From: Pseudomonadota bacterium
Lineage (GTDB): Bacteria > Pseudomonadota > Alphaproteobacteria > Rhizobiales > Hyphomicrobiaceae
Direction: 5' to 3'
DNA length: 28,378 bases
Assembly (NCBI GenBank): GCA_023430315.1
Contig: JAEZAW010000381.1
Location: forward strand, 1-28,378
The notes under the pieces are model-generated. The model was not told the origin of the DNA. It did not search any database and was given only the letters and a program-made list of their open reading frames with translations. A program made the position numbers and the translations under genes. Positions 1 to 7,613 of the stretch are shown here, piece after piece; positions within the stretch are counted from its first letter, which is position 1, and every line of letters starts with the position of its first letter.

Positions 1-608
1 GCGTTACGATGGCCATGATCGCAGCGCATCGCGACCTGACGTTCCTGGCGCCGGTTGCGCGCTCGGTTGGCGGGCCGCAGATCCGCAACATGGCGACGGT
101 CGGCGGCAATCTCTTCGCCCCTCATCCTTACGGTGACTTCGCCGTGGCGTTGCTGGCGCTCGGCGCGCGTGTGAGTGTTGCCGGACAGAGCGGCGCGCCG
201 CGGCCGCTTGCCGATGTGCTGCGCGAGCGCGGCCGTATCGGTCTTGTCGCATCGGTGCAGGTGCCGCGACCACAGGCGCCCGCCGACTTTGCATTTCTGA
301 AGGCGAGTCGCATCAAGCCGAAGGGCGTGTCGGTGCTGTCGATCGCAGCTTACTTGCCGCGCCAGGGTGGGCGTATTCGTGGCGCGCGCGTGGCCTTCGG
401 CGCGATGGGCCCGATGCCGCTTCAGGCGAGCGCTGTCGAGCGCGTTCTGGATGGCCAGAGCCTGGATGCGGCCACGATCGCGCGTGCGGCTCAGGTGGCT
501 GTCGAGGGGCTTGACCCCCCTACCGACGCACTGGCAACCACGTGGTATCGGCGCGAGGTCGCGGGCGTGCACCTCAAACGTCTGCTCGAACGGATGGCGC
601 GCGGCTGA
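1..608 (+). CDS. Molybdenum hydroxylase FAD-binding (medium) subunit, 5' partial
   Basis: This is the C-terminal part of the FAD subunit of a xanthine dehydrogenase/CO dehydrogenase-family enzyme (CoxM/XdhB type), which passes electrons from the 2Fe-2S centres to an acceptor. The open frame runs from position 3 with no stop, and the family is usually about 270-290 residues, so roughly 80-90 N-terminal residues lie upstream of the window. Visible signatures are the IRNMATVGGNL stretch near position 85, which binds the FAD pyrophosphate, followed by the C-terminal CO_deh_flav_C-type domain. The ATG codons at 9 and 15 lie within the conserved fold and are unlikely to be the real start. The stop at 606-608 overlaps the ATG of the next gene (TGATG), so the subunits are probably translationally coupled. 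The family is clear; the substrate is unknown. Confidence 0.88.
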   Translation, partial: VTMAMIAAHRDLTFLAPVARSVGGPQIRNMATVGGNLFAPHPYGDFAVALLALGARVSVAGQSGAPRPLADVLRERGRIGLVASVQVPRPQAPADFAFLKASRIKPKGVSVLSIAAYLPRQGGRIRGARVAFGAMGPMPLQASAVERVLDGQSLDAATIARAAQVAVEGLDPPTDALATTWYRREVAGVHLKRLLERMARG

Positions 609-1084
609 TGGCAAAAACACCCATAGTGTTCGTTCTCAATGGCGCCGAGCGGGCCTCCTTCGCCGAGCCCGGCCAGAACCTGCTCGAGTTCCTGCGCCGT
701 GGAGTCGGTGATCTGAGCCCGAAGTACGGTTGCGGGCAGGGCACGTGCGGCGCGTGCACGGTCAACATCGACGGCCAGACACATCTGGCGTGCTTGACAT
801 TGGCCGAGAGCGTTGCAGGGCGACGCGTCCAGACAGCGGCGGGGCTTGCGGCCGGTGCGACCCTCCATCCGCTGCAGGAAGCGTTCATGGAGAACTTCGC
901 GGCCCAATGCGGCTACTGCACGCCGGGCATGCTGGTTTCGGCCAAGGCGCTGCTGGATCGCAATCCCAATCCGTCGCGCGAAGACGTGGTCGAGGCGATC
1001 TCGGGAAACATCTGCCGCTGCACGGGCTATGAGCCGATCATCGAGGCCATTCTGGCGGCGGCGAAGGGGAGGGCGCGAGCATGA
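608..1084 (+). CDS. Molybdenum hydroxylase (2Fe-2S)-binding small subunit
   Basis: A 158-residue CoxS/XdhA-type iron-sulfur subunit, cytoplasmic, that relays electrons from the Mo centre to FAD. The N-terminal plant-ferredoxin-type cluster is ligated by Cys42, Cys47, Cys50 and Cys62 (CGQGTCGAC context). The C-terminal four-helix domain carries the second cluster through Cys101, Cys104, Cys136 and Cys138 (QCGYCTPGM and ICRCTGYEP). All eight ligands are present and the length is normal. I chose the ATG at 608 because it overlaps the upstream stop and gives the normal N-terminus with an FVLNG strand. The frame is open back to 542, but that would add residues unlike the family. The stop overlaps the ATG of the next gene in an ATGA. 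Confidence 0.93.
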   Translation: MAKTPIVFVLNGAERASFAEPGQNLLEFLRRGVGDLSPKYGCGQGTCGACTVNIDGQTHLACLTLAESVAGRRVQTAAGLAAGATLHPLQEAFMENFAAQCGYCTPGMLVSAKALLDRNPNPSREDVVEAISGNICRCTGYEPIIEAILAAAKGRARA

Positions 1085-2778
1085 TCGAGTTTCGCAAGGA
1101 GTTCTTCGCCGACGAGCGCGACGACAACCTGAATGAAGTCGGCAAGCCGACGCGGCGGCAGGACATCCTGGGGCATGTGACGGGTCGCTCGCCCTACTTC
1201 GATGATCACTTGTTCGATGGGTTGCTTCATATCCGCTGCGTGCGCAGTCCACACCATCATGCCCGCATTCGCCGGATCGACATCGCCGAGGCGCAGGCCA
1301 TGCCCGGTGTCGTGCGCGTGCTGGTGGGGCGCGACGTGCCGCGTAACCTCAATACGCTGCTGAGCCTGCTCGACTTCGGAATCGACGACGAGCCACTGCT
1401 GGCCGAGACCAAGGTCGCCTACAAGGGTGAGCCGGTTGCCGCCATCATCGCAGAAACGGAAGCGCAGGCGCGCGCGGCCGTGGCGCGTGTCCGCGTCGAT
1501 TGGGATGTGCGCCCGCATGTTCTCGATGTCGAAGAGGCAATCAAGCCGGGAGCACCCGTCGTCTGCGAGGTCTATCAGACGAACAAGTTCATCTATCACG
1601 GCAAGTACGACCATCAGAAGCTGCGCTACGGCGATGTCGAGGCTGCATTCGCGCGCGCCGATCACATCGTCGAGGGGCGCTATCAGATGTCGCCGATCGA
1701 GCAGGCGCCGATCGAGACCTGCGGTGCCATCGCGGCGCCGGAAGTGAATGATCGCTACGTCTGCTACACCTCGACCCAGGCGCTGTTCTTCTCGCTCGGT
1801 ACAGCCGCCAAGATGCTGACGGTGCCCTCGAACCGCCTGCACTTCATTGGCGGCACGGTCGGTGGCGGCTTCGGCGGCAAGGTCGACAGCCTCCATGAGC
1901 CGATCGCTATTCTCGGCGCGATGCTCACCGGCCGGCCGTGCAAGTTCGCATGGGATCGTGAAGAGGAGATGCAAGTCGGTGCGCCGCGTGGCGCCGAGCG
2001 TTGGTACGTCAAGGACGGCGTTGCCCGCGACGGTCGCATCCTCGCGCGCAAGTTCACCGGCTACTTCGACAGCGGCGCCTACACGCGGCTCTCGTCGTAC
2101 GCGATCATCAAGGGCGTTGGTCATCTGCCCGGGCCCTACACGATCCCGAACGTGCACGCTGATGTCTACTGCGTCTTCACCAACCGGACGCCGGCGACCG
2201 CTATGCGCGGATTCGGTATTACCGGCGTCGACTTCGCGATCGAAGCGCACATGGACAAGGTCGCGGAGACCGTCGGTATGAACCCGATCGATCTGCGCAT
2301 CCTCAATTCTTACCGCGACGGCGACATGAAGGCTCATCGTCGCGTGGCCAAGAACACGGCGCTCATCGAATGCTGTCAGGTGGTCGCGGACAAAGCCGGC
2401 ATTGCCCTGCAGGATTCCTCGCGTGCTGCCTCTTCGCTACGCGACGGCGGCGGCGAACGCGGCCGATTACCGGCGCACACGGCTCTCGATCAGAAGGGCA
2501 CCGTGACGGGTATCGACACCGGCGGCTATGCGCGCAAAGGCGGCGCACGACCTGCTCAACCGGTTCCAATGCCAGGCTACTCGATGCCTGCAGCTGCCAG
2601 TGCCGCGCCGCGTCCTCCTGCTCAAGCGCCTGCGAGGCCAGCGGCTGCTGCGACATCCGTTGCGTCATCGCAGTCGACCACGCCCCCGCCCCCGCCCGCG
2701 CCACCGGCCAATACCACGGACCGCCCGCGCCAAGGCGCCATGCGGTTCTCCTCGATCTCCGGCCTCAGGAGGCGTTGA
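1081..2778 (+). CDS. Molybdenum hydroxylase Mo-binding subunit, N-terminal half (split large subunit)
   Basis: A 565-residue protein holding the first part of an XdhB/CoxL-type large subunit. It has the aldehyde-oxidase/xanthine-dehydrogenase a/b hammerhead domain (residues about 15-130) and then the first molybdopterin-binding domain (about 150-440). GGGFGGK at 261-267 and AMRGFG at 374-379 are cofactor-contact motifs. The latter matches neither AYRCSFR (form I CO dehydrogenase) nor AYRGAGR, so a CO dehydrogenase is unlikely. Homology ends near residue 444. The last 121 residues are a low-complexity Pro/Ala/Ser-rich tail ending in a basic LRRR, and the frame then stops. The remaining catalytic part is encoded by the next gene in another frame. 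A split Mo subunit is known from Eubacterium barkeri nicotinate dehydrogenase (NdhL/NdhM). The substrate is probably an N-heterocycle or aldehyde, by inference only. Confidence 0.85.
   Translation: MIEFRKEFFADERDDNLNEVGKPTRRQDILGHVTGRSPYFDDHLFDGLLHIRCVRSPHHHARIRRIDIAEAQAMPGVVRVLVGRDVPRNLNTLLSLLDFGIDDEPLLAETKVAYKGEPVAAIIAETEAQARAAVARVRVDWDVRPHVLDVEEAIKPGAPVVCEVYQTNKFIYHGKYDHQKLRYGDVEAAFARADHIVEGRYQMSPIEQAPIETCGAIAAPEVNDRYVCYTSTQALFFSLGTAAKMLTVPSNRLHFIGGTVGGGFGGKVDSLHEPIAILGAMLTGRPCKFAWDREEEMQVGAPRGAERWYVKDGVARDGRILARKFTGYFDSGAYTRLSSYAIIKGVGHLPGPYTIPNVHADVYCVFTNRTPATAMRGFGITGVDFAIEAHMDKVAETVGMNPIDLRILNSYRDGDMKAHRRVAKNTALIECCQVVADKAGIALQDSSRAASSLRDGGGERGRLPAHTALDQKGTVTGIDTGGYARKGGARPAQPVPMPGYSMPAAASAAPRPPAQAPARPAAAATSVASSQSTTPPPPPAPPANTTDRPRQGAMRFSSISGLRRR
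2767..2772 (+). promoter_or_regulatory. Strong Shine-Dalgarno deciding the start at 2778
   Basis: AGGAGG lies five bases upstream of the ATG at 2778, which overlaps the TGA (2776-2778) of the preceding gene. A near-consensus ribosome site at this junction argues that the second half of the Mo subunit is translated independently as a coupled gene, rather than by a frameshift or as a sequencing artefact. Confidence 0.7.
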
Positions 2779-3815
2779 TGGCTCTGCATCGCGGTCGCGG
2801 ATTTGCGTCAATCAACTATCCGATCGGTATGAACCTGGGCGGTGACCCCTCCCAGGCTCTCGTCCACTCCAATCCTGATGGCAAATTCACCGTTGCCCTC
2901 TCTTCGATCGATCTCGGGCAAGGCATGAAATCCGTCACGCGCCAGATCGCGGCCGAAACGCTCGGCGTTCCCGTTGCCGACGTTTACGTCGACACAGCCG
3001 ACAGCGACACTGGCCCGCACTGCATGGGCTCATTCGCATCGCGCGGTACGCATCGCGTCGGCAATGCGGTTATCCAGGCCGCGCAGGAAGCGCGCGCGGT
3101 GATGCTCCAGGCCGCCGCCGAGGAACTGGAAGTCGATCCCGCCGACCTGGTCACGGACGGTCAAGGCAACATCCACGTCAATGGTGCGCCGTCGCGATCG
3201 ATCACGACCATGGCCGCGTGCCAGGCTGCACAGTTCAAGCAGGGCCGCACGGTCTCTGGGCGCGGCATCTTCCTCATCCCGTTGTCGGAAGTGGATCCCG
3301 AGACCGGCGAGATGACACCGGTCTCCTGCTTTGCTCATGCGGCTTTGCTCGTCGAGATCGAGGTCGACGATGAGACCGGAGAAGTCACGGTGCGCGACAT
3401 GCAGTCGGCCTATGAGCTTGGCCGCGCGCTCAATCCGAAACTCGTCGAGCAGCAACTCGTCGGCGGTGCCTGGATGGGCATGAGCCACGCTCTGTGGGAG
3501 ACGACCGAGCCCTATTATCCTGATCGCAGCCATGGCCCTGTAGACTTCAATCACTACCTGATGCCAGGCCCCGGAGACATTGCTCCGCATCACATCTCAG
3601 TGCTGGAGCGGCCCGCGCCGGATGGTCCGTTCGGCGGTAAGGGGCCGGGTGAAATGTGCGCGAACCCGGTCCTGCCAGCGGTCGCGAACGCCGTCTACGA
3701 CGCAGTCGGCGTGCGCATCGACGAGCTGCCGATCACGCCGGAGAAGATCCTGCGCGGCATTCGGGCCAACGGCGGTGCCAAGCCGCGCCAGCGGCTCATG
3801 CGTGGAGCCCAATAG
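2778..3815 (+). CDS. Molybdenum hydroxylase Mo-binding subunit, C-terminal half (split large subunit)
   Basis: A 345-residue protein equivalent to the second molybdopterin-binding domain (MoCoBD_2) of XDH-family large subunits. Conserved stretches are SSIDLGQG near residue 55, the GPHCMGSFASRGTHR stretch (about 78-92) and FGGKGPGEMCANPVLPAVANA near the C-terminus. Glu292 in GKGPGE is the expected catalytic base that activates the hydroxyl ligand of Mo. The frame is open upstream to about 2370, but that stretch is Arg/Cys-rich and resembles no XDH sequence. The ATG at 2778 with its AGGAGG is therefore the start. Together with the preceding gene it rebuilds a complete large subunit, so the two products very likely assemble with the FAD and FeS subunits into a four-polypeptide enzyme. 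Confidence 0.87.
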   Translation: MALHRGRGFASINYPIGMNLGGDPSQALVHSNPDGKFTVALSSIDLGQGMKSVTRQIAAETLGVPVADVYVDTADSDTGPHCMGSFASRGTHRVGNAVIQAAQEARAVMLQAAAEELEVDPADLVTDGQGNIHVNGAPSRSITTMAACQAAQFKQGRTVSGRGIFLIPLSEVDPETGEMTPVSCFAHAALLVEIEVDDETGEVTVRDMQSAYELGRALNPKLVEQQLVGGAWMGMSHALWETTEPYYPDRSHGPVDFNHYLMPGPGDIAPHHISVLERPAPDGPFGGKGPGEMCANPVLPAVANAVYDAVGVRIDELPITPEKILRGIRANGGAKPRQRLMRGAQ

Positions 3816-3818
3816 TAT

Positions 3819-4700
3819 ATGCCAGTACGCCGCTCCATCCTCGGCATCGATGGTCCGCAGCCACTGGCGCGTTCGCTGCGCGATGCGCAATACATCGCGG
3901 ACGAGGGTCTCGCAACGGCGGCCTATCTGGCCCTCGCGCTCGGCAAGCCGCTGCTCCTCGAAGGCTCGCCCGGCGTTGGCAAGACAGAAGCCGCCAAGGC
4001 GATTGCCTCGGTGATGGGACGTGAGCTAGTCCGGCTACAATGCTACGAGGGTATCGACGCTTCGGCGGCGATGTACGAGTGGAATTTCCCGCGCCAGATG
4101 CTGGCTATCCGGCAAGCAGGTTCGGACTACGTCAATCTCTACGCCGACGAGTATCTGGTCGCGCGCCCGATGCTGCTGGCGCTGCAGACACCGCGGGATC
4201 GCGTTCTGCTGATCGACGAGCTCGATCGCTCCGACCACGAGTTCGAGGCCTTTCTGCTCGAGTTCCTCTCCGACTTCTCGATCTCGATTCCCGAGCGCGG
4301 TACGATCCGCGCGAGTGAGCCACCAGTCGTGATCATCACGTCCAATCGCACGCGCGAGCTGCACGAGGCGCTCAGGCGGCGGTGTGTCTATCATTGGATC
4401 GGCTATCCGGATCCGGCGCTCGAGGCCGAGATCGTCATGATGCGATCGAGTGTCGTCGCGCGGGACACAGCCCACCGCGTGGTTGCCGCCGTCGGCCGGC
4501 TGCGCAAGGAGCCGCTGGCTAAGCCGCCGGGCGTTGCCGAGACCGTGGAATGGGCCGAGGCCGCCACGATCCTGAACGAGCAGGGCGTGCCCTGGCCGCG
4601 GGCGTTCGCGCGCGCGATCGGCGTGGTGCTGAAGGATCAAGACGATCTCGCCTATGTCGCGCCGCGCATCGACGAGCTCATCATGGGGAGCGCTGCATGA
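3819..4700 (+). CDS. MoxR-family AAA+ ATPase (CoxD-like)
   Basis: A 293-residue cytoplasmic AAA+ ATPase of the MoxR/CoxD group. The Walker A GSPGVGKT is at residues 49-56 and the Walker B LLIDELD ends at Asp136. A sensor-1-like IITSNRTRELHEALRRRC segment follows, with a C-terminal lid helical region. In Oligotropha carboxidovorans, CoxD acts as a chaperone-type ATPase in maturing the Mo/Cu/S active site of CO dehydrogenase. A similar cofactor-maturation or remodelling role for the hydroxylase just upstream is inferred. The gene starts three bases after the large-subunit stop and ends in an ATGA overlap with the VWA gene, its usual partner. Confidence 0.9.
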   Translation: MPVRRSILGIDGPQPLARSLRDAQYIADEGLATAAYLALALGKPLLLEGSPGVGKTEAAKAIASVMGRELVRLQCYEGIDASAAMYEWNFPRQMLAIRQAGSDYVNLYADEYLVARPMLLALQTPRDRVLLIDELDRSDHEFEAFLLEFLSDFSISIPERGTIRASEPPVVIITSNRTRELHEALRRRCVYHWIGYPDPALEAEIVMMRSSVVARDTAHRVVAAVGRLRKEPLAKPPGVAETVEWAEAATILNEQGVPWPRAFARAIGVVLKDQDDLAYVAPRIDELIMGSAA

Positions 4701-5794
4701 CGCTGCCGCGGCCGCTCGCGCCCTTCCTGAGTTTTGCGCAGGCACTGCGGGCGGCTGGATATTTGGCTGCGCCTGAGCAGACACAGGCGTTCATTGCGGC
4801 CGTCGGGCTCATCGGGCCGAAAAGCCTCATGGACGTGCGCCGCGCCGCGCACGCCACGTTCGGGCCATCACCTGAGCGGCGCGAAGAGTTCGACGCGCTG
4901 TTCGACGAGATCTTTCTCGGCCGTGTTCTGACTGCTCCGGCACCGGGCGAGCCCGAGGACATGCCGAACGCTTTCGATGCCGGCGCCTTCGAGCCCATTC
5001 TCATCCCTGAGGATGAAGAGCCGTCGGGCGCGGATGCGTCGGTCGCAGAGCGGCTGTTTACCCGTCGCTTTGTCGATGACGAGGTCGCAAGCTTGCGTGC
5101 GTTCGCGAAGAGCCTGCCCCATGCGCTGCCACGCCGCCGCGCTCGCCGCATGACCCGCGGCAAAGGCCGCATGACCGATCCGCGGCGGACGTTCCGCCAT
5201 ATGATGCGGCGCGATGGTGAGGTCGCACGCCTTCTGCGCCGCACGCGGAAGGAGCGTCAGCGCCGTGTCCTCCTGCTCATCGACATTTCCGGATCGATGA
5301 AATCCAACACCGAGGGCGCGCTGCGGCTCGCGCACACGCTCGTCAATGCCGGCGAGCAGGTCGAGGTCTTCACGATCGGCACGCGCCTCACGCGCGTCAC
5401 ACGCGCGCTTGCGCGACGCAATCGCGAGCAGGCGCTGGAGCTTGCTTCGGGCCTCGTTGCGGACTGGGATGGTGGCACGCGTCTCGGAGAAGCTCTGCAG
5501 GTATTTCTGTCGGTGCCGCGCTTCGCGGGCTTTGCGCGCGGTGCCTTTGTGATCGTGCTTTCCGACGGCCTCGAGCGCGGTGGGCCGGAAGCGCTGAGCC
5601 AGGCAATGGTGCGCCTCGACGGGCTCGCCTGGTCCGTGCTGTGGCTCACGCCGCTGGCCGCTGACACCCAATTTCAGCCCAAGACCGAAGCATTGCGTGC
5701 CATCGCGCCGATGATCGACCGACTCGGCAATGGCAGCAGCCCGCAGGCGATTGCTCACGAGATCTTACACTTTGCCAAGGGAGCGCGGCGGTGA
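4697..5794 (+). CDS. VWA-domain protein, CoxE family
   Basis: A 365-residue protein of the CoxE-like VWA family (PF05762 type), the usual partner of a MoxR ATPase. The N-terminal half is helical and acidic with an Arg-rich linker (about residues 135-180). The VWA domain carries the metal-ion-dependent adhesion site DISGS at Asp196, Ser198 and Ser200, followed by a conserved late VIVLSDGLERGG strand-loop. MoxR-VWA pairs act as metal-cofactor insertion or protein-remodelling machines. In the CO dehydrogenase system CoxD, CoxE and CoxF assemble the active site. The start is the ATG at 4697, in a four-base overlap with the ATPase stop. The stop overlaps the GTG of the next gene, so this belongs to the same operon. 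Confidence 0.9.
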   Translation: MTLPRPLAPFLSFAQALRAAGYLAAPEQTQAFIAAVGLIGPKSLMDVRRAAHATFGPSPERREEFDALFDEIFLGRVLTAPAPGEPEDMPNAFDAGAFEPILIPEDEEPSGADASVAERLFTRRFVDDEVASLRAFAKSLPHALPRRRARRMTRGKGRMTDPRRTFRHMMRRDGEVARLLRRTRKERQRRVLLLIDISGSMKSNTEGALRLAHTLVNAGEQVEVFTIGTRLTRVTRALARRNREQALELASGLVADWDGGTRLGEALQVFLSVPRFAGFARGAFVIVLSDGLERGGPEALSQAMVRLDGLAWSVLWLTPLAADTQFQPKTEALRAIAPMIDRLGNGSSPQAIAHEILHFAKGARR

Positions 5795-6693
5795 GAACGA
5801 TCGACGCGCACTTCCACATCTGGCGCCAGGCCGACCTGCCGTGGCTCGTCGGCCCGATGCAACCGCGCATCTTCGGTCCCTACGAATCGATCCGTCGTGA
5901 CTACCCGATGTCCGAGTACCGCGCGGAAGCTTCGGCTACTGGCGTCGAGAAGGCCGTCTATGTGCAGGCCAACTGGCCGGTCGAGAAGGGCGAAGCCGAA
6001 GTCGCCTGGGTCGAGACCGTGGCGCACGAGACCGGATGGCCGCACGCGATCGTGGGCTACGCGGACATGACCGTCGCCGATGTTCGGCCGGCGCTCGATC
6101 GGCTCGCGCGCTATCCGCGCGTGCGTGGCGTGCGCCAGCAGTTCCACTGGCACGAAAATCCTCTCTACCGCTTTGCAAGCGATCCCGATCTCTGTCGCAG
6201 GCCCGCTGTCCAAGACAATGTCGCCCGACTCGCCGACTATGGCTGGTCGTTCGATCTCCAGGTGTTCGACGATCAGATGCCGGGAGCTGCGGAGCTCGCC
6301 CGCGCCTGCCCGCGAGTTCCATTCGTCCTACAGCATGCCGGCATGTTGACCGATACGTCTCCGGCCGGCTGGTCCAAGTGGCGCCACAACATCGCGGTCC
6401 TTGCCAATGAGCCGAATGTCTATGCCAAACTTTCGGGTTTCGGCACCTTCATCCATCGCAATGACGCGGATCACATCGCGCGGCTTATCCGCGAGACGGC
6501 CGCCGCATTCGGCCCACGGCGCTGCCTGTGGGGCTCGAACTTTCCGATCGAGAAGCTTTGGACGGACTACGCGAGCCTGATCGCCGCCCACCGTCGCGGC
6601 GTCACGGAGTTGGATCCGGAGCTCGGCGGCGGCGCCGAAGCGGCTGCACGTGCAATTTTCTGCGAGACAGCGAGCCGGGTCTACCGGCTGTGA
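5791..6693 (+). CDS. Amidohydrolase-2 family TIM-barrel hydrolase (lactonase-like)
   Basis: A 300-residue amidohydrolase_2 (COG3618-like) protein. Relatives hydrolyse lactones such as 2-pyrone-4,6-dicarboxylate or sugar lactones, or act as decarboxylases. The N-terminal HxH is His7 and His9 (DAHFHIW), and a later barrel histidine lies in FVLQHAGM. The strand-8 motif, usually GSDxP with the catalytic Asp, reads GSNFP here with Asn250, so either the chemistry differs or Asn serves in this subgroup. The start is GTG at 5791, which overlaps the CoxE stop (GTGA); no ATG fits before the conserved HxH motif. It lies in the Mo-hydroxylase operon, so it probably opens or cleaves the hydroxylated product. 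The exact reaction is not recognisable. Confidence 0.82.
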   Translation: MRTIDAHFHIWRQADLPWLVGPMQPRIFGPYESIRRDYPMSEYRAEASATGVEKAVYVQANWPVEKGEAEVAWVETVAHETGWPHAIVGYADMTVADVRPALDRLARYPRVRGVRQQFHWHENPLYRFASDPDLCRRPAVQDNVARLADYGWSFDLQVFDDQMPGAAELARACPRVPFVLQHAGMLTDTSPAGWSKWRHNIAVLANEPNVYAKLSGFGTFIHRNDADHIARLIRETAAAFGPRRCLWGSNFPIEKLWTDYASLIAAHRRGVTELDPELGGGAEAAARAIFCETASRVYRL

Positions 6694-6709
6694 TACAGGG
6701 AGCCTAGGG

Positions 6710-7558
6710 ATGGCGTTGGAAATCAAGCTGCTCGACTTCGGTGATATCGAGCTTGAATCGAGCTTCCTCGTGCTCGGCCGCGGCTGCGGACGGACGAAGC
6801 GCGTGCCGGTCTACGGCTTCCTGATCCTCGGTGGGCAGTACCCGATCGTCGTCGATACCGGTTATCGCGATAACGCGATCATGGAAACGCTCGGCATGCG
6901 CGGATTGCAGCATCACGAGAACATGATCGAGAACCAGCTTGCCCGGCACGGCGTCAAAGTCGGCGATGTCCGTTACGTCTGCCACACGCACGCTCACATC
7001 GATCACGCGGGTAAGGACGACCATTTCCCGATGAACACTACCGTCGTGATGAATCGACGGGAGCTGGAGTGCTCGGTTTCGGGCTTGATGCACCCGCAGT
7101 ATCCGAAGCCCGACATCCAGCATCTCATCGAGCGATTGCACACGCGGCACGCGCTGCGGCTCGAGGACCTGGAGCTGTCCGGACCGATCGAGTTGATCCC
7201 CGGCGTCGTGATGGAGGCAGCCAACGCCCACACCGAGGGATCGATGAACATCCACGTGGAAACAGCGGAGGGGCTCGCTACCATCTGCGGCGATGTCATC
7301 TACGATTTTCAAGACCAGATCATCGAGCCCTACCACGTCATCTACTCCCACGAGGTTCAGGTGACGGGCAACCATGCCGCCACAAAGCGCGCCGAGAAGG
7401 CCGCTGTGAAGAAACTGCTCAACTCGTCGAAATTCCTGCTGCCGATTCACGACAAGCCCGCGAAGATCGAGCGTGGTCAGGTGATAGGTCGGCTCGACTA
7501 CGCGGTGCCGGGACCGATCAGCCAGACTGTCCAGCGGCGCGATTGGTTCCCGCTCTGA
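6710..7558 (+). CDS. Metallo-beta-lactamase-fold lactonase (AHL-lactonase family)
   Basis: A 282-residue MBL-fold hydrolase resembling the N-acyl homoserine lactonase family. The zinc motif HAHIDH occupies residues 94-99 (HxHxDH). Further ligands are the His of AHTEGS, the Asp of CGDVIYD and the His of LPIHDK, so a complete dinuclear site is present. No signal peptide is visible, so the protein is cytoplasmic. The ATG at 6710 is preceded by AGGGAG at 6697-6702 (spacing 7); the frame extends upstream but without a ribosome site. Although the family name implies quorum quenching, its place among catabolic genes suggests it hydrolyses a lactone or similar cyclic ester or amide intermediate. That role is inferred. 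Confidence 0.85.
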   Translation: MALEIKLLDFGDIELESSFLVLGRGCGRTKRVPVYGFLILGGQYPIVVDTGYRDNAIMETLGMRGLQHHENMIENQLARHGVKVGDVRYVCHTHAHIDHAGKDDHFPMNTTVVMNRRELECSVSGLMHPQYPKPDIQHLIERLHTRHALRLEDLELSGPIELIPGVVMEAANAHTEGSMNIHVETAEGLATICGDVIYDFQDQIIEPYHVIYSHEVQVTGNHAATKRAEKAAVKKLLNSSKFLLPIHDKPAKIERGQVIGRLDYAVPGPISQTVQRRDWFPL

Positions 7559-7613
7559 CCGCAAGCATCACGCGACGCCGATCAAAATAAGAAAGTCCTG
7601 GGAGGTTGCAGCC

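Noticed and set aside
2370..2778. Open frame upstream of the second Mo-subunit half, as an N-terminal extension
   Set aside because: Its translation is Arg/Cys-rich without XDH similarity, and the AGGAGG plus overlapping stop-start mark 2778 as the true start.
1081..3815. Calling the Mo hydroxylase a carbon monoxide dehydrogenase because of the CoxD/CoxE-like neighbours
   Set aside because: The active-site motif is AMRGFG, not AYRCSFR or AYRGAGR, so CO oxidation is not supported.
6710..7558. Quorum-quenching AHL lactonase as the biological role
   Set aside because: The fold and zinc site fit, but the operon context is catabolic and there is no quorum-sensing gene nearby; only the fold-level call is kept.
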